Below are positions 19,943-27,636 of a DNA stretch of 64,000 nt, piece after piece. This DNA is from Streptomyces venezuelae. Lineage in GTDB: Bacteria; Actinomycetota; Actinomycetes; Streptomycetales; Streptomycetaceae. The notes beneath the pieces are model-generated. The model was not told the DNA's origin. It did not search any database and saw nothing but the letters and a program-made list of their open reading frames with translations. Made by a program: the position numbers and the translations under genes. The stretch's first letter is position 1. Each line of letters starts with the position of its first letter. The DNA lies in NCBI RefSeq assembly GCF_008642275.1, contig NZ_CP029189.1, positions 2,340,001-2,404,000 on the forward strand, in the 5' to 3' direction.

Positions 19943-20452
19943 ATGCCCGCCACACCGCCTGCCAAACCGCCCGCCACGGCGTGCCGTCTGATGACCGTCG
20001 CGGCCGCGACGGTCATCGCCGCTGCCGCCGCGCCCGCCACTCTCGCGTACGCCTACCCCTCCGCCACCGTCTCGCCCAGCGCTGTCGCCCCGGGCGGGCG
20101 GGTCGCGCTCAACGTCACGGGCTGCGGAACCCAGGTCGCCAGGGTCACGTCGACCGCCTTCGGCGAGGTCCGGCTGACCCCGGGCAGCCCGGCGGCCACC
20201 AACCTCATCGGCAGCGCCACCGTCTTCAACAACGCCAACACGGGCACGCACCGGGTGGACTTCGAGTGCGGCGGCCCCGGCGGCGAGCGCACCACCGTAT
20301 CTCTGCAGGTCACCACGGGTGCGGCGCGTGGCGGGACGGGCGGCAGCATCGGTTCGATGAGCCCCGGGCAGATCGCCGTGGGCAGCGCGCTCGCCGCGGG
20401 AGCGCTGGGCGCCGGAGTGTGGGTGATGCGCCGCCGCGCGGCGGCCTCGTAA
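19943..20452 (+). CDS. Secreted, C-terminally membrane-anchored protein of unknown function
   Basis: 169 residues. A signal peptide (hydrophobic 17-38, ending near LAYA) is followed by an Ig-like domain (VSPSAVAPGGRVALNVTGC) with two cysteines, a Gly/Ser linker, and a C-terminal helix followed by MRRRAAAS. This looks like a type I surface protein with the positive stop-transfer end inside. No LPxTG sortase motif is present. GAGGAG lies eight bases before the ATG. Function is not recognised. Confidence 0.7.
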   Translation: MPATPPAKPPATACRLMTVAAATVIAAAAAPATLAYAYPSATVSPSAVAPGGRVALNVTGCGTQVARVTSTAFGEVRLTPGSPAATNLIGSATVFNNANTGTHRVDFECGGPGGERTTVSLQVTTGAARGGTGGSIGSMSPGQIAVGSALAAGALGAGVWVMRRRAAAS

Positions 20453-20464
20453 TCCTCGCCGGGG

Positions 20465-20689
20465 TCAGGCCGGTGCGGCCTGCCCCCGTACGTGCACCCC
20501 GTCGAGCAGGGCTGCGGTGGCCTCGGCGACGGCGTCCACCGCCGCTTCGAACACCTCTCGGTTGTGAGCGGCGGGCGCCCGGAACCCGGACACCTTCCGT
20601 ACGTACTGCAGGGCGGCGGCGCGGATCTCCTCCTCGGTCGCCTTCTCGGGGATCGCGGGCGGGCGCAGGGTCTTAATGGAACGGCACAT
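20465..20689 (-). CDS. DUF2277 family protein
   Basis: 74 residues. MCRSIKTLR at the start and EEEIRAAALQYVRKVSGFR are the DUF2277 signature. Function is unknown. Convergent with the preceding surface-protein gene and closely following the membrane-protein gene at 20705 on the same strand (15 bases apart), possibly cotranscribed. Confidence 0.85.
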   Translation of the reverse strand: MCRSIKTLRPPAIPEKATEEEIRAAALQYVRKVSGFRAPAAHNREVFEAAVDAVAEATAALLDGVHVRGQAAPA

Positions 20690-20704
20690 ACCCCTACTAT
20701 CCCG

Positions 20705-21349
20705 CTACCGGGGCAGCTCGGCCCCGGAGAGTTTCATGATCAAACCGGCTTGGAGGCGGGCCCTGAGCCCCGCGTCCTCGACGGTGTCCAGCAGCTCGAT
20801 GGCCTGCTGGGTCGTCTCGGCCGCCCGCCGGTCGTCCCGCAGCGAGGCGGTCTGGTCTGCCATGTGCTTGAGCGCGATGTCGGCCCGCCGGTGGAAGAGC
20901 TGCCCGATCAGGGTGGTGACCAGTCCCGCCGAGCTCGTGACGATCCCCAGGTAGAGCTCCCCGCCGCCCTCGGCCTTCCAGACGGCGAGTCCGACCCCGA
21001 ACAGCAGGATCGCCGCCCCGACCCCGGCGAACCGCTGGCTGGTCGCGAAGCTGCTGCGCGCCTGGGTCAGTCCGTAGGCGTAGTACTCCACGAGGATCGG
21101 TGTGAAGTCGTCCCGCCGGTCACCGAGCTGCGCCGCGGGGTGCTGGATCCCGCCGACGTCCTGGAACTTCCCGCCGCCGGGCACGACGGACGGCGTGTCG
21201 GCCTGGTCCGGCTCGGCGAGGTGCGCGAGCAGCCGCACCCGCTCCTCGTCGCGCTTCCGCTCGAATCCCGCCCCGAGGGACCGTTCCATCAGCGCCAGTG
21301 CCACGGCGACCACGGCCACGACCAACCCACCCCACGCGAGCTCGCCCAT
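20705..21349 (-). CDS. Three-TM protein resembling TRADD-N-associated membrane domain
   Basis: 214 residues. One helix lies at about 5-24, then a charged region, then two close helices (VGAAILLFGVGLAVW and GIVTSSAGLVTTLIGQLF), followed by a long amphipathic helix (RRADIALKHMADQTASLRDD). This layout resembles the two-helix membrane domain found next to TRADD-N domains in predicted bacterial conflict systems; this assignment is from memory of the pattern. The start ATG has only a weak binding site. Confidence 0.55.
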   Translation of the reverse strand: MGELAWGGLVVAVVAVALALMERSLGAGFERKRDEERVRLLAHLAEPDQADTPSVVPGGGKFQDVGGIQHPAAQLGDRRDDFTPILVEYYAYGLTQARSSFATSQRFAGVGAAILLFGVGLAVWKAEGGGELYLGIVTSSAGLVTTLIGQLFHRRADIALKHMADQTASLRDDRRAAETTQQAIELLDTVEDAGLRARLQAGLIMKLSGAELPR

Positions 21350-21474
21350 GCCCCGACGATCCCACGCCCCGGACCAGCGGCCAAGAGAGCGTCCGCCTCC
21401 CCAAATGCGGATGGACCGTACCGAACCTAGACTGACCGAGGCATGAACCGTCGCTGACGAGGGAGACCACGACC

Positions 21475-21549
21475 ATGGCGAAGCGAGGCAACAAGCGTCG
21501 GGCCCGCAAGAAGAAGAAGGCCAACCACGGCAAGCGCCCCAACGCCTGA
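21475..21549 (+). CDS. 24-residue highly basic miniprotein
   Basis: ATG after GAGGGAG (nine bases upstream) opens a 24-codon frame. It starts MAKRGNKRRARKKKK and ends HGKRPNA, so over half the residues are Lys or Arg. A strong terminator begins 14 bases after the stop. The clear binding site, full codon bias and own terminator argue that it is expressed. The composition resembles the smallest ribosome-associated proteins, but I recognise no named family. Divergent from the 20705-21349 gene. Confidence 0.65.
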   Translation: MAKRGNKRRARKKKKANHGKRPNA

Positions 21550-21562
21550 GCGAACAGCCCGA

Positions 21563-21594
21563 AAGACCCCCGCCCGTGACCGGCCGGGGGTCTT
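21563..21594. terminator. Bidirectional terminator
   Basis: AAGACCCCCG and CGGGGGTCTT form a 10-bp stem with a 12-base loop. It serves the miniprotein gene and the convergent small gene at 21601-21777. Confidence 0.8.
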
Positions 21595-21600
21595 CGCGGT

Positions 21601-21777
21601 TCACTTCCTCTTCCGCAGCTTCCGCATCTTCGCTTCGGCTTCCTTCTTCTTCCGCTGCGCCACTGCGTAGCTGGACCAGCCGCCCTGATGAAGCTGGCAC
21701 CTGGAGCTGTTCACCATCGCGGGCTTGGTGCACGGCCGTCCCGCGGCCGTCTGCGCCCCACACCTGGGCCGAGTCAC
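21601..21777 (-). CDS. Small Cys-rich HGG-like basic protein
   Basis: 58 residues, beginning VTRPRCGAQTAAGRPCTKPA with SRCQLHQGG after it: a C-x9-C-x10-C-x2-H spacing like the HGG-type zinc-binding mini-domains common in actinobacterial mobile elements. The C-terminal 20 residues are Lys/Arg/Glu-rich. GTG start with GGAGGAGGGGG upstream. It lies at the edge of the tRNA-linked island. Zinc binding is inferred from the cysteine/histidine pattern. Confidence 0.65.
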   Translation of the reverse strand: MTRPRCGAQTAAGRPCTKPAMVNSSRCQLHQGGWSSYAVAQRKKKEAEAKMRKLRKRK

Positions 21778-21912
21778 GCTGCCCCCTCCTCCGACACGGC
21801 GACGGCCCCCCGAATGCTCTCGCCCGTCGCTCCCTCAGGGAAGGCGCAGAACCACGCGGCCGGAAGCACCCCCGGCACACGCGGCCGCGCTCGTCAGGCG
21901 CCCGTCGCCTCG

Positions 21913-22440
21913 TCAGCGAGCGGTGGATGCGGGCCCCGCGAATCGGCACTCCTCATCGGTGTCCTCGGCAGGAAGGATGGACACGAGATCCCCGGACAGG
22001 TCGAGCTTGTAGCGCGCGGCGATGACGGCGAGCTGGATCCCGAAGACCGCTCGCAGTTCGCCGAGCGCGGCCCCGAACACGACGCCCTCGCGGCGGCCAT
22101 GTACGTACCCGCCATGGTCGGTACCTACGGTGTCCAGGAACCGGCGGCAGGCGGCACGCATCGCCTTGAGGTTCTCGGCAAGTTCATCGCCCGTGTCGGG
22201 CTCCATCAGGATCTGGGTCAACGTCTCCCTGATCCTCAGGACCGATGCGACGCAGTGTCCCGCCTCGTCGACCGAGTGCTCAAGACGGGACATCCTGAGA
22301 ACCCGCCGGTCCTCCAGGTACACGAGGACCTTCTCGGCAACCGCTCGTTGCGGGAGCGGCAGCTCCCAGTCCACACCTCCGAGCGGTGTACTGAAACCCT
22401 TGATCCGCCGCATGATCTCTAAAACCTTCACGCCCGGCAT
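21913..22440 (-). CDS. DUF6650-like protein
   Basis: 175 residues. MRRIKGFSTPLGGVDWELP near the start, EKVLVYLEDRRVL, then LRAVFGIQLAVIAARYKLDL and SILPAED match a family common in Streptomyces and mobile islands. Function is unknown. The start is uncertain: no good binding site precedes the ATG at 22440, and a second ATG lies nine codons in. Codon use is less GC-biased than in neighbouring core genes. Confidence 0.65.
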   Translation of the reverse strand: MPGVKVLEIMRRIKGFSTPLGGVDWELPLPQRAVAEKVLVYLEDRRVLRMSRLEHSVDEAGHCVASVLRIRETLTQILMEPDTGDELAENLKAMRAACRRFLDTVGTDHGGYVHGRREGVVFGAALGELRAVFGIQLAVIAARYKLDLSGDLVSILPAEDTDEECRFAGPASTAR

Positions 22441-22568
22441 ACTAAGCAGGCCGGTGAGCCTGCGTTGCGGCGACGACAGGCACGTCGAGAAGTAGCAACG
22501 TCCGCTCCGTTGAGTTCGTTTGGGCCGCTCAGGTCCGCACGAGGCTCGCTGCCGGCGGCGACGAAGCC

Positions 22569-23183
22569 CTACTGCGCCTCAACAGAGGGCGGATCCAGAA
22601 CACTGATCTCCCTGATGAAGAACTCATCGAAGTCATCCGCGCGCTCGTACAGCACGTTGAACCCGTTCGTGACCTCCTGGATCAGCGCTTTATCAGTGAA
22701 ACGATTGGATCCCATTGCATTTCCGTCGTCATCGTAGAGCACCTCATACATTGCAACGTCCCCCAGGATCACCACCTCGGGAACACAACGACTCTCCTCG
22801 ATTTCCGAGATCTTTCGAGCGTCGAGAACCCTGATGTTGTCACCCAGTTCGACACGCAGGCGCAGAACGAAGAGCTCCCATTGCACGTACGGGGTGACCG
22901 GGAACTCCACCACACGAAGACGACGCTCCAGAATTCCCAGCCGAGCCGCTTCGCGGAATTGCTGCGCATAGATGCTGCGCTTTTCGCCGATCAGAGAAAG
23001 CGAACGCTCCCAGTCACCGGCAGCGAAGGCCTCCCAGCTGGGGAATCCACGCTCTTTGAACTCTTGCCCTCGTTCAAGCTTGTTCAGGTACGTAATCCCG
23101 CTCTCGTAAATACGGCGGAAGTCCGCATGGTACGCGGGGCGGTCCATGCGCTCGGAGACCCCGAGCGGGAAGGAATCAAACAT
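22569..23183 (-). CDS. DUF6879 family protein
   Basis: 204 residues, FRRIYESGITYLNKLERGQEF near the start and VPEVVILGDVAMYEVLYDDDGN in the second half. Such proteins usually accompany XRE-type regulators in Streptomyces; none is adjacent here, suggesting loss. Many A/T third positions (GAT, AAA, ATT) mark it as foreign relative to the chromosome. A 12-bp palindrome directly precedes the start codon. Function is unknown. Confidence 0.75.
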   Translation of the reverse strand: MFDSFPLGVSERMDRPAYHADFRRIYESGITYLNKLERGQEFKERGFPSWEAFAAGDWERSLSLIGEKRSIYAQQFREAARLGILERRLRVVEFPVTPYVQWELFVLRLRVELGDNIRVLDARKISEIEESRCVPEVVILGDVAMYEVLYDDDGNAMGSNRFTDKALIQEVTNGFNVLYERADDFDEFFIREISVLDPPSVEAQ

Positions 23184-23184
23184 T

Positions 23185-23196
23185 CAGGATATCCTG
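23185..23196. promoter_or_regulatory. Palindrome abutting the DUF6879 start codon
   Basis: CAGGATATCCTG is a perfect 12-bp palindrome one base upstream of the ATG. It overlaps the place of the ribosome-binding site (AGGAT), so it could be an operator or hide the site in a hairpin. Confidence 0.45.
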
Positions 23197-23369
23197 TTTC
23201 GCTGCGATCAACATGCTTCTCCCCAAGCGTCTCTTGAACGTCGTGGCCGGATCAGCTTCCCGCAGCCTGCTCATCACCATCGCGCCCTCGGCTGGTCCGG
23301 CATTTGGGTACTGTAGCGCCGCACGCAGCGGCCAAGCCATGCTTTAGCAGAACATGATGCGATGGCAGA

Positions 23370-24521
23370 GTGGCACTCGGCTGTCCCGTCCAGCTCGGCT
23401 TCCTTTCTCAGCAAGTGCCCGGTCCCTGGACGATGGAGACCTATAGGCTCCGTCTCAAGGAAGACGAAGGAGCTGATCCCATCGACCAGGGAGCCGATGC
23501 TTTGTCACTGGAGGATCCCCGGCACCTGGCATTCGACTCGTTCGAGAGCCGCGGCCTGCCTGAAGCGGCAGTTCGCCTGCTCGAGGCGACCGTGCCAAGC
23601 ATTGCGGATGCGGGCCCGCACGATCCGATGAATCGGTTGTTAGTACCTCACATGCTCGTCTTGCTGCAACGCGTCAGCGACCCGCCGACAGTGGCTACCG
23701 CGCTGGTTACGGCAATCAGACTGTGCACCGCTTTGCACCGTACGGGTGACTACCCGTCCGCCTGGGAAACAGCCCAGACCGCTGCAGACCTTGGCGAAAA
23801 GCGACTCGGCGTGGAGCACCGCCTCGTACTGGCTGCCCGCTCCAGAGCCGGCCGGGCACTCTTTCGGCTGGGCAGGTACAACGAGGCCGAGCTGCTGCTC
23901 AGCCGTATCCGCGAGGCACAGGAGCGGCTGTTCGGGGCCGACGATCCTGACACGCTGGACACCTGCCACGGCCTTCAACTCGTACTCGGAAACCTCGGGA
24001 AGCGAGACGAGGCCATCTCGCTTCTCCGGACGACGGTTGCCGGTAGACGGAGGGCACTGGGTTCTGATCACCCACTCACGTTGCGCTCTCGCTCAAGCCT
24101 GCTGGTACTGCTGTCCGCGTCTGAGGTCCGCGCTGAAGAAGACGGAGCCCTGCTGTCCCTTCCCTCGGAGTGCATCCGACACCTCGGACTCGATCACACA
24201 GTGACCTTGGGCGCCTGTCACAACCATGCCTGGGCGCTGTACGGCCTGGGCCAATTCGACGAGGCCGATCAGGAGATGTGCCTGGTCGTCGAGGCATACC
24301 AGCGTCGATTCGGACCAGACCATCCGAACTTGCTGTCGGCCCAGCAACTATTCTCCCGCATCCTGGCTGCCCGGGGCGACGTGACTGCAGGAATCGACGT
24401 CATGAGAGATGTCGTGACAAAGCGAGAACGAAGCCTGGGAGTTGACCACCCGTTCACTGTTGCCAGCCGCCAACTTCTAGACGCGTTCAGGTCAGGCCGG
24501 TATCACCCCATAGAAGCCTGA
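23370..24521 (+). CDS. Tetratricopeptide (kinesin-light-chain-like TPR) protein
   Basis: Up to 383 residues with about six 42-residue TPR units carrying the LG-x2-H or FG-x-DHP joint (LGVEHRLVLAARSRAGRALF, FGADDPDTLDTCHGL, LGSDHPLTLRSRSSL, LGLDHTVTLGACHNHAW, FGPDHPNLLSAQQLF, LGVDHPFTVASRQLL). Such arrays usually end NB-ARC or regulator proteins; no NTPase precedes it, so it may be a truncated partner. A TTA codon at 23640-23642 (residue 91) makes translation depend on bldA tRNA. The start is uncertain: neither the GTG used nor the ATG at 23433 has a binding site. Confidence 0.7.
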   Translation: MALGCPVQLGFLSQQVPGPWTMETYRLRLKEDEGADPIDQGADALSLEDPRHLAFDSFESRGLPEAAVRLLEATVPSIADAGPHDPMNRLLVPHMLVLLQRVSDPPTVATALVTAIRLCTALHRTGDYPSAWETAQTAADLGEKRLGVEHRLVLAARSRAGRALFRLGRYNEAELLLSRIREAQERLFGADDPDTLDTCHGLQLVLGNLGKRDEAISLLRTTVAGRRRALGSDHPLTLRSRSSLLVLLSASEVRAEEDGALLSLPSECIRHLGLDHTVTLGACHNHAWALYGLGQFDEADQEMCLVVEAYQRRFGPDHPNLLSAQQLFSRILAARGDVTAGIDVMRDVVTKRERSLGVDHPFTVASRQLLDAFRSGRYHPIEA

Positions 24522-24565
24522 CCGGTATGCGGCAGCACCCCGTCGCAGGTGTGCGCCGCGCCCCT

Positions 24566-24780
24566 GCGGTGGCAGCGGATCCGGCTGCACGACGCGCGCA
24601 CGGGCGCGCCACCCTGCTGTTAGCGGCCGGTGTGGCACCCCGGGTGGTGACGGAGATTCTGGGGCACACTCGCAGATCGCCGGCTCGATGAACATCTACA
24701 CCCACGTGGCCGACGGCGGCCGGCGCGAGGCGACGGGGCCACATGGACCGGCTGTTGCGCCGTCGGCGGCCTGCCGAGTA
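24566..24780 (+). pseudogene. Tyrosine recombinase (integrase) C-terminal remnant
   Basis: In shifting frames the sequence reads LHDAR, then HGRATLLLAAGV and VVTEILGH, then SQIAGSMNIYTHVAD, then HMDRLLRRRRPAE and stop. These are the HxxR box, the GH motif and the catalytic Tyr (YTH) region of phage/AICE-type integrases. At least three frameshifts break it, and the N-terminal 250-300 residues are gone. It ends 68 bases from the tRNA-Val gene, the usual place of an integrase beside its attachment site. Confidence 0.85.
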
Positions 24781-24807
24781 GGCAACTGCCGTCATCTGGA
24801 GCCGTCA

Positions 24808-24839
24808 AAGGCCCCCAGCCGTGATCGGCTGGGGGCCTT
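24808..24839. terminator. Terminator of the tRNA-Val gene
   Basis: A perfect 14-bp stem (AAGGCCCCCAGCCG with its complement) and a 4-base loop, beginning six bases after the encoded CCA on the minus strand. Confidence 0.85.
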
Positions 24840-24847
24840 CGTGGTGG

Positions 24848-24919
24848 TGGGCGCGGACGGTTTCGAACCGCCGACATCTGCTTTGTAAGAGCAGCGCTCT
24901 ACCCCTGAGCTACGCACCC
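24848..24919 (-). tRNA. tRNA-Val (anticodon UAC)
   Basis: A 72-nt cloverleaf: acceptor GGGTGCG/CGCGCCC with one G-U pair, D-stem GCTC/GAGC, anticodon stem CTGCT/AGCAG around CTTACAA (anticodon TAC), and T-arm GGCGG-TTCGAAA-CCGTC. The CCA end is encoded (24845-24847). The 3' half would be the attachment core for the decayed integrase element. Confidence 0.95.
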
Positions 24920-25024
24920 GTGGATGAGTGGACAGCCTACATGGCGGGCACACCCCCCACGCAAACCCGTTCCCGTGGGAGAGAATGGACCGGGGCATGG
25001 CGGACGCGGTACGGGAGAGGCATT

Positions 25025-26269
25025 GTGACGACGGCATCCCGGCGGTGGTTCGGCGGGCGGGACGAGAGTCGGCGGGCGGATGCGCAGGCGGCGAAGGATG
25101 CCGCCGCGGCCGCGTTCTACGAGCTGGACACGGCGCAGCGGGATCTGCGGATCTCGATCGAGACCATCGCCGCGGCGGACGGGTCGCCCGCGGCGCGGCA
25201 GGCGACCGAGGGGTTCGCCGCGCTGGGGCGGCGGATCGACGAGGTCAGTCACGTCTACATCGAGGCGGTCGACGCGCACGATCTGGACCGGGCGGAGTTG
25301 GAGGCCTCGGTCGCCACGCGCGCGCGGGAGCAGCTGACCCGGGCGCGGGACGAGCTGGTGCGGGTCCAGGGGGAGCTGGAACGGTTCACGCAGGGGCTGC
25401 AGCCGCTGCTGGACAAGGCCGAGACGCAGCTGGCGCGGGTGGCGCCGGCCCGGGAGCGGGCCAGGGCGGCGCTGCTCGGGGCGAGTGAGGCGCTGGATGC
25501 GGTACGGGCCAAGGGGATACGGGCCGACGACCTGGCGGCGCGGCTGGCGGCGCTCGGCCCGGAGCTGACCAAGCTGAACCAGGGTGCGGCTCAGCACGGC
25601 GTGCAGGAGACGGTGCAGCGCGCCGACCGGATCCTGCGTGACGCGGAGGCCGTGCGGGCCGAGGCGGTACGGCTGCCCGAGCGGGCGGCGGAGATCGACC
25701 GGCGGCTGGTGAGTCTGCGGACGCGGGCGCAGGCGTTGCGCAACCGGGCGGACCGGGTGGATCCGGTGCTCAGTGAGCTGCGGCGGCGGTTCAGTGCGGC
25801 CTGCTGGCAGGACCTGCAGCACGTGCCGGAAGAGGCGGTACGGGACGTGGGGCGGGCCGAGGAGCAGCTGCGGGAGGCCGGTCAGGCGCGGGACGAGCAG
25901 CGCTGGGCCGATGTGGGGGCGCTGATCGAGGCGGTCCGCGGCTCGCTGGACGCGACGGACGAGGCGGTGTCGGCGGCGCAGGACCGGCTGACGCGGCTGG
26001 AGGCGGTGGCGCGGGATCCGCAAGCGGAGGTGGAGCGGACCCGTTTTGCGATCCGGGATGCGCAGCGGCTGGCGATGGCGGGGCGCAGCGTGCCGGATCC
26101 GCGGCACGCGCGGCCGCTGGACGACGCGGTGGCGCGGGTGGCGCGGGCGCTTTCGGAGCTGGAGGGGCGGCATCCGGACTACTGGGCGTTCCTGCTGGAG
26201 ATGGCGGACGTACGGGCTTCCGTGAACCAGGTGGTGAACGGGATCCGGGCCGAGCGCGGGCACGCGTAG
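25025..26269 (+). CDS. Long coiled-coil protein of unknown function
   Basis: 414 residues, soluble and almost wholly alpha-helical, dominated by Ala, Arg, Glu and Leu heptads from residue 20 to 380 (for example ARAALLGASEALDAVRAKG). No membrane helix, signal peptide or enzymatic motif is seen. GTG start with GGGAGAGG six bases upstream. It may be structural, resembling PspA-like or cytoskeletal helper proteins only in composition. Confidence 0.75.
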   Translation: MTTASRRWFGGRDESRRADAQAAKDAAAAAFYELDTAQRDLRISIETIAAADGSPAARQATEGFAALGRRIDEVSHVYIEAVDAHDLDRAELEASVATRAREQLTRARDELVRVQGELERFTQGLQPLLDKAETQLARVAPARERARAALLGASEALDAVRAKGIRADDLAARLAALGPELTKLNQGAAQHGVQETVQRADRILRDAEAVRAEAVRLPERAAEIDRRLVSLRTRAQALRNRADRVDPVLSELRRRFSAACWQDLQHVPEEAVRDVGRAEEQLREAGQARDEQRWADVGALIEAVRGSLDATDEAVSAAQDRLTRLEAVARDPQAEVERTRFAIRDAQRLAMAGRSVPDPRHARPLDDAVARVARALSELEGRHPDYWAFLLEMADVRASVNQVVNGIRAERGHA

Positions 26270-26545
26270 GCCGTCTCTCCGGGTCGTGGCGGCCGAGCCC
26301 GCAGCATCCGGCGGCGTGCCGCGCCGTGCCGGGCCGAGCCGTGCCGGGCAAGGCGGAGGGCGGCCCGTGTACTGGACGGCCTCGGGCGGCCCCGACAACG
26401 CGGCCGGTGCGGTGGCGGGGCGTCGCGGGCCCGGCGGGATCCGTGAGCGACGGCCCGAGCCTGCGCCGCGGGGCGCACCCGGTTGTTTCCGGGCGGGTGA
26501 CGACGGATGCTGGGAGGTGCCGGGAACGGACCAGAGGAGGGCACC

Positions 26546-27271
26546 ATGGCTGCCCGTACCTTCAACAAGTCTCCTGTGACCCATGAGCCCTACGTGGCTC
26601 ATGCGGCGTACGGGTGCACGGAACCGCACGAGCACTACGCGCCCTACGTCGCCCACGAGCCCGATCCCGACGCGCCCGCCCCGCCGCGCTTCGCCGACAC
26701 GGTCTCGCGGCGCATGGCCCGCGTGCTGCATCCCGTCAACGCGCAGCTCGACGATCATCTGCCGACCGATCACAAGCTCGGCAAGGTGTACCGGGTCGGG
26801 GCGGGGCTGACGGGTCTGCTGCTGGTGGTGTTCGGGATTCTGGGACTGGTCAACCAGATCGGCTTCTTCGACACCGGTGGGGACACCGTGCTGGCCCTGA
26901 ACACCAACGGGGCGCTGAGCGTGCTGTCGATCTGCATCGGCGCGCTGCTGATCTTCGGGATGGTGGTGGGCGGTACCTTCGCCTCGACCCTGAACATCGT
27001 GCTGGGTGTGCTCTTCATCGCGAGCGGGTTCGTGAATCTCGCGCTGCTGGACACGGGGCTGAACTTCCTGGCCTTCAGGATCCAGAACGTGCTGTTCAGT
27101 TTTGTCGTCGGCGTGATGCTGATGTGGTTCGGGATGTACGGGCGGGTGGGCAGCGCCCTGCCGCACGACAATCCGTACTGGCGGGCCCGCCACCCCGAGC
27201 AGGCGGCCCGGGAGGACCGGGTGCGGCGCGTTCAGGGCCGGGCTCCGGTGATGCACGGCCGCTGCCCGTAG
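26546..27271 (+). CDS. DUF4383 membrane protein
   Basis: 241 residues. Four membrane helices lie between about residues 90 and 200 (GAGLTGLLLVVFGILGLVN, NIVLGVLFIASGFVNLALLD, FSFVVGVMLMWFGMYGR), the DUF4383 pattern. The N-terminal 60 residues are cytoplasmic and contain a duplicated HEPYVAH/APYVAHEP motif rich in His and Tyr. The ATG follows AGAGGAGGG. Function unknown. Confidence 0.85.
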   Translation: MAARTFNKSPVTHEPYVAHAAYGCTEPHEHYAPYVAHEPDPDAPAPPRFADTVSRRMARVLHPVNAQLDDHLPTDHKLGKVYRVGAGLTGLLLVVFGILGLVNQIGFFDTGGDTVLALNTNGALSVLSICIGALLIFGMVVGGTFASTLNIVLGVLFIASGFVNLALLDTGLNFLAFRIQNVLFSFVVGVMLMWFGMYGRVGSALPHDNPYWRARHPEQAAREDRVRRVQGRAPVMHGRCP

Positions 27272-27338
27272 CCGGGCGGCGCTCCTTGGCGGGCGCGGTA
27301 CGTAGCGCCCGGGCGCCGGGCGCGCTTAGCCTGTGCGC

Positions 27339-27551
27339 ATGCCTCGATACGATTACCGCTGCCGGACCTGCGACGACACCTTTGAGGTCAGCCGGCCCAT
27401 GGCCGAGTCCTCCGCGCCCGCCGACTGCCCGGCGGGGCACTCCGACACCGTGAAGCTGCTGTCCGCCGTCGCCGTGGGCGGTACCAGCAGCGCCCCCGCG
27501 CCCGCGATGGGCGGCGGAGGCGGCTGCTGCGGTGGTGGCGGCTGCGGCTGA
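27339..27551 (+). CDS. FmdB-family zinc-ribbon protein
   Basis: 70 residues. PRYDYRCRTCDDTFEVSRPM and DCPAGHSD give the two zinc knuckles of FmdB-type regulatory proteins. The tail is Gly/Cys-rich (GGGGGCCGGGGCG) as in many actinobacterial members. No Shine-Dalgarno sequence precedes the ATG; TAGCCT upstream suggests a leaderless start, and a GTG two codons earlier is possible. Confidence 0.85.
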   Translation: MPRYDYRCRTCDDTFEVSRPMAESSAPADCPAGHSDTVKLLSAVAVGGTSSAPAPAMGGGGGCCGGGGCG

Positions 27552-27636
27552 TCCCGGATCCGGCGGAGCCGCAGGAGACCCCGTACCCCGGAAAGCCGCC
27601 GGAGCCTCCCGGGCCTCCCGGGCCTCCCGAGTCTGC

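Noticed and set aside
26270..26545. Small gene upstream of the DUF4383 gene
   Set aside because: The 276-base gap has frames without a ribosome site; it consists mainly of GCCGTGCCGGGC-like repeats and the DUF4383 promoter.
24899..27256. Minus-strand 785-codon frame
   Set aside because: Its composition (Pro/Arg/His) is that of an antisense shadow of the coiled-coil and DUF4383 genes, and it starts inside those genes.
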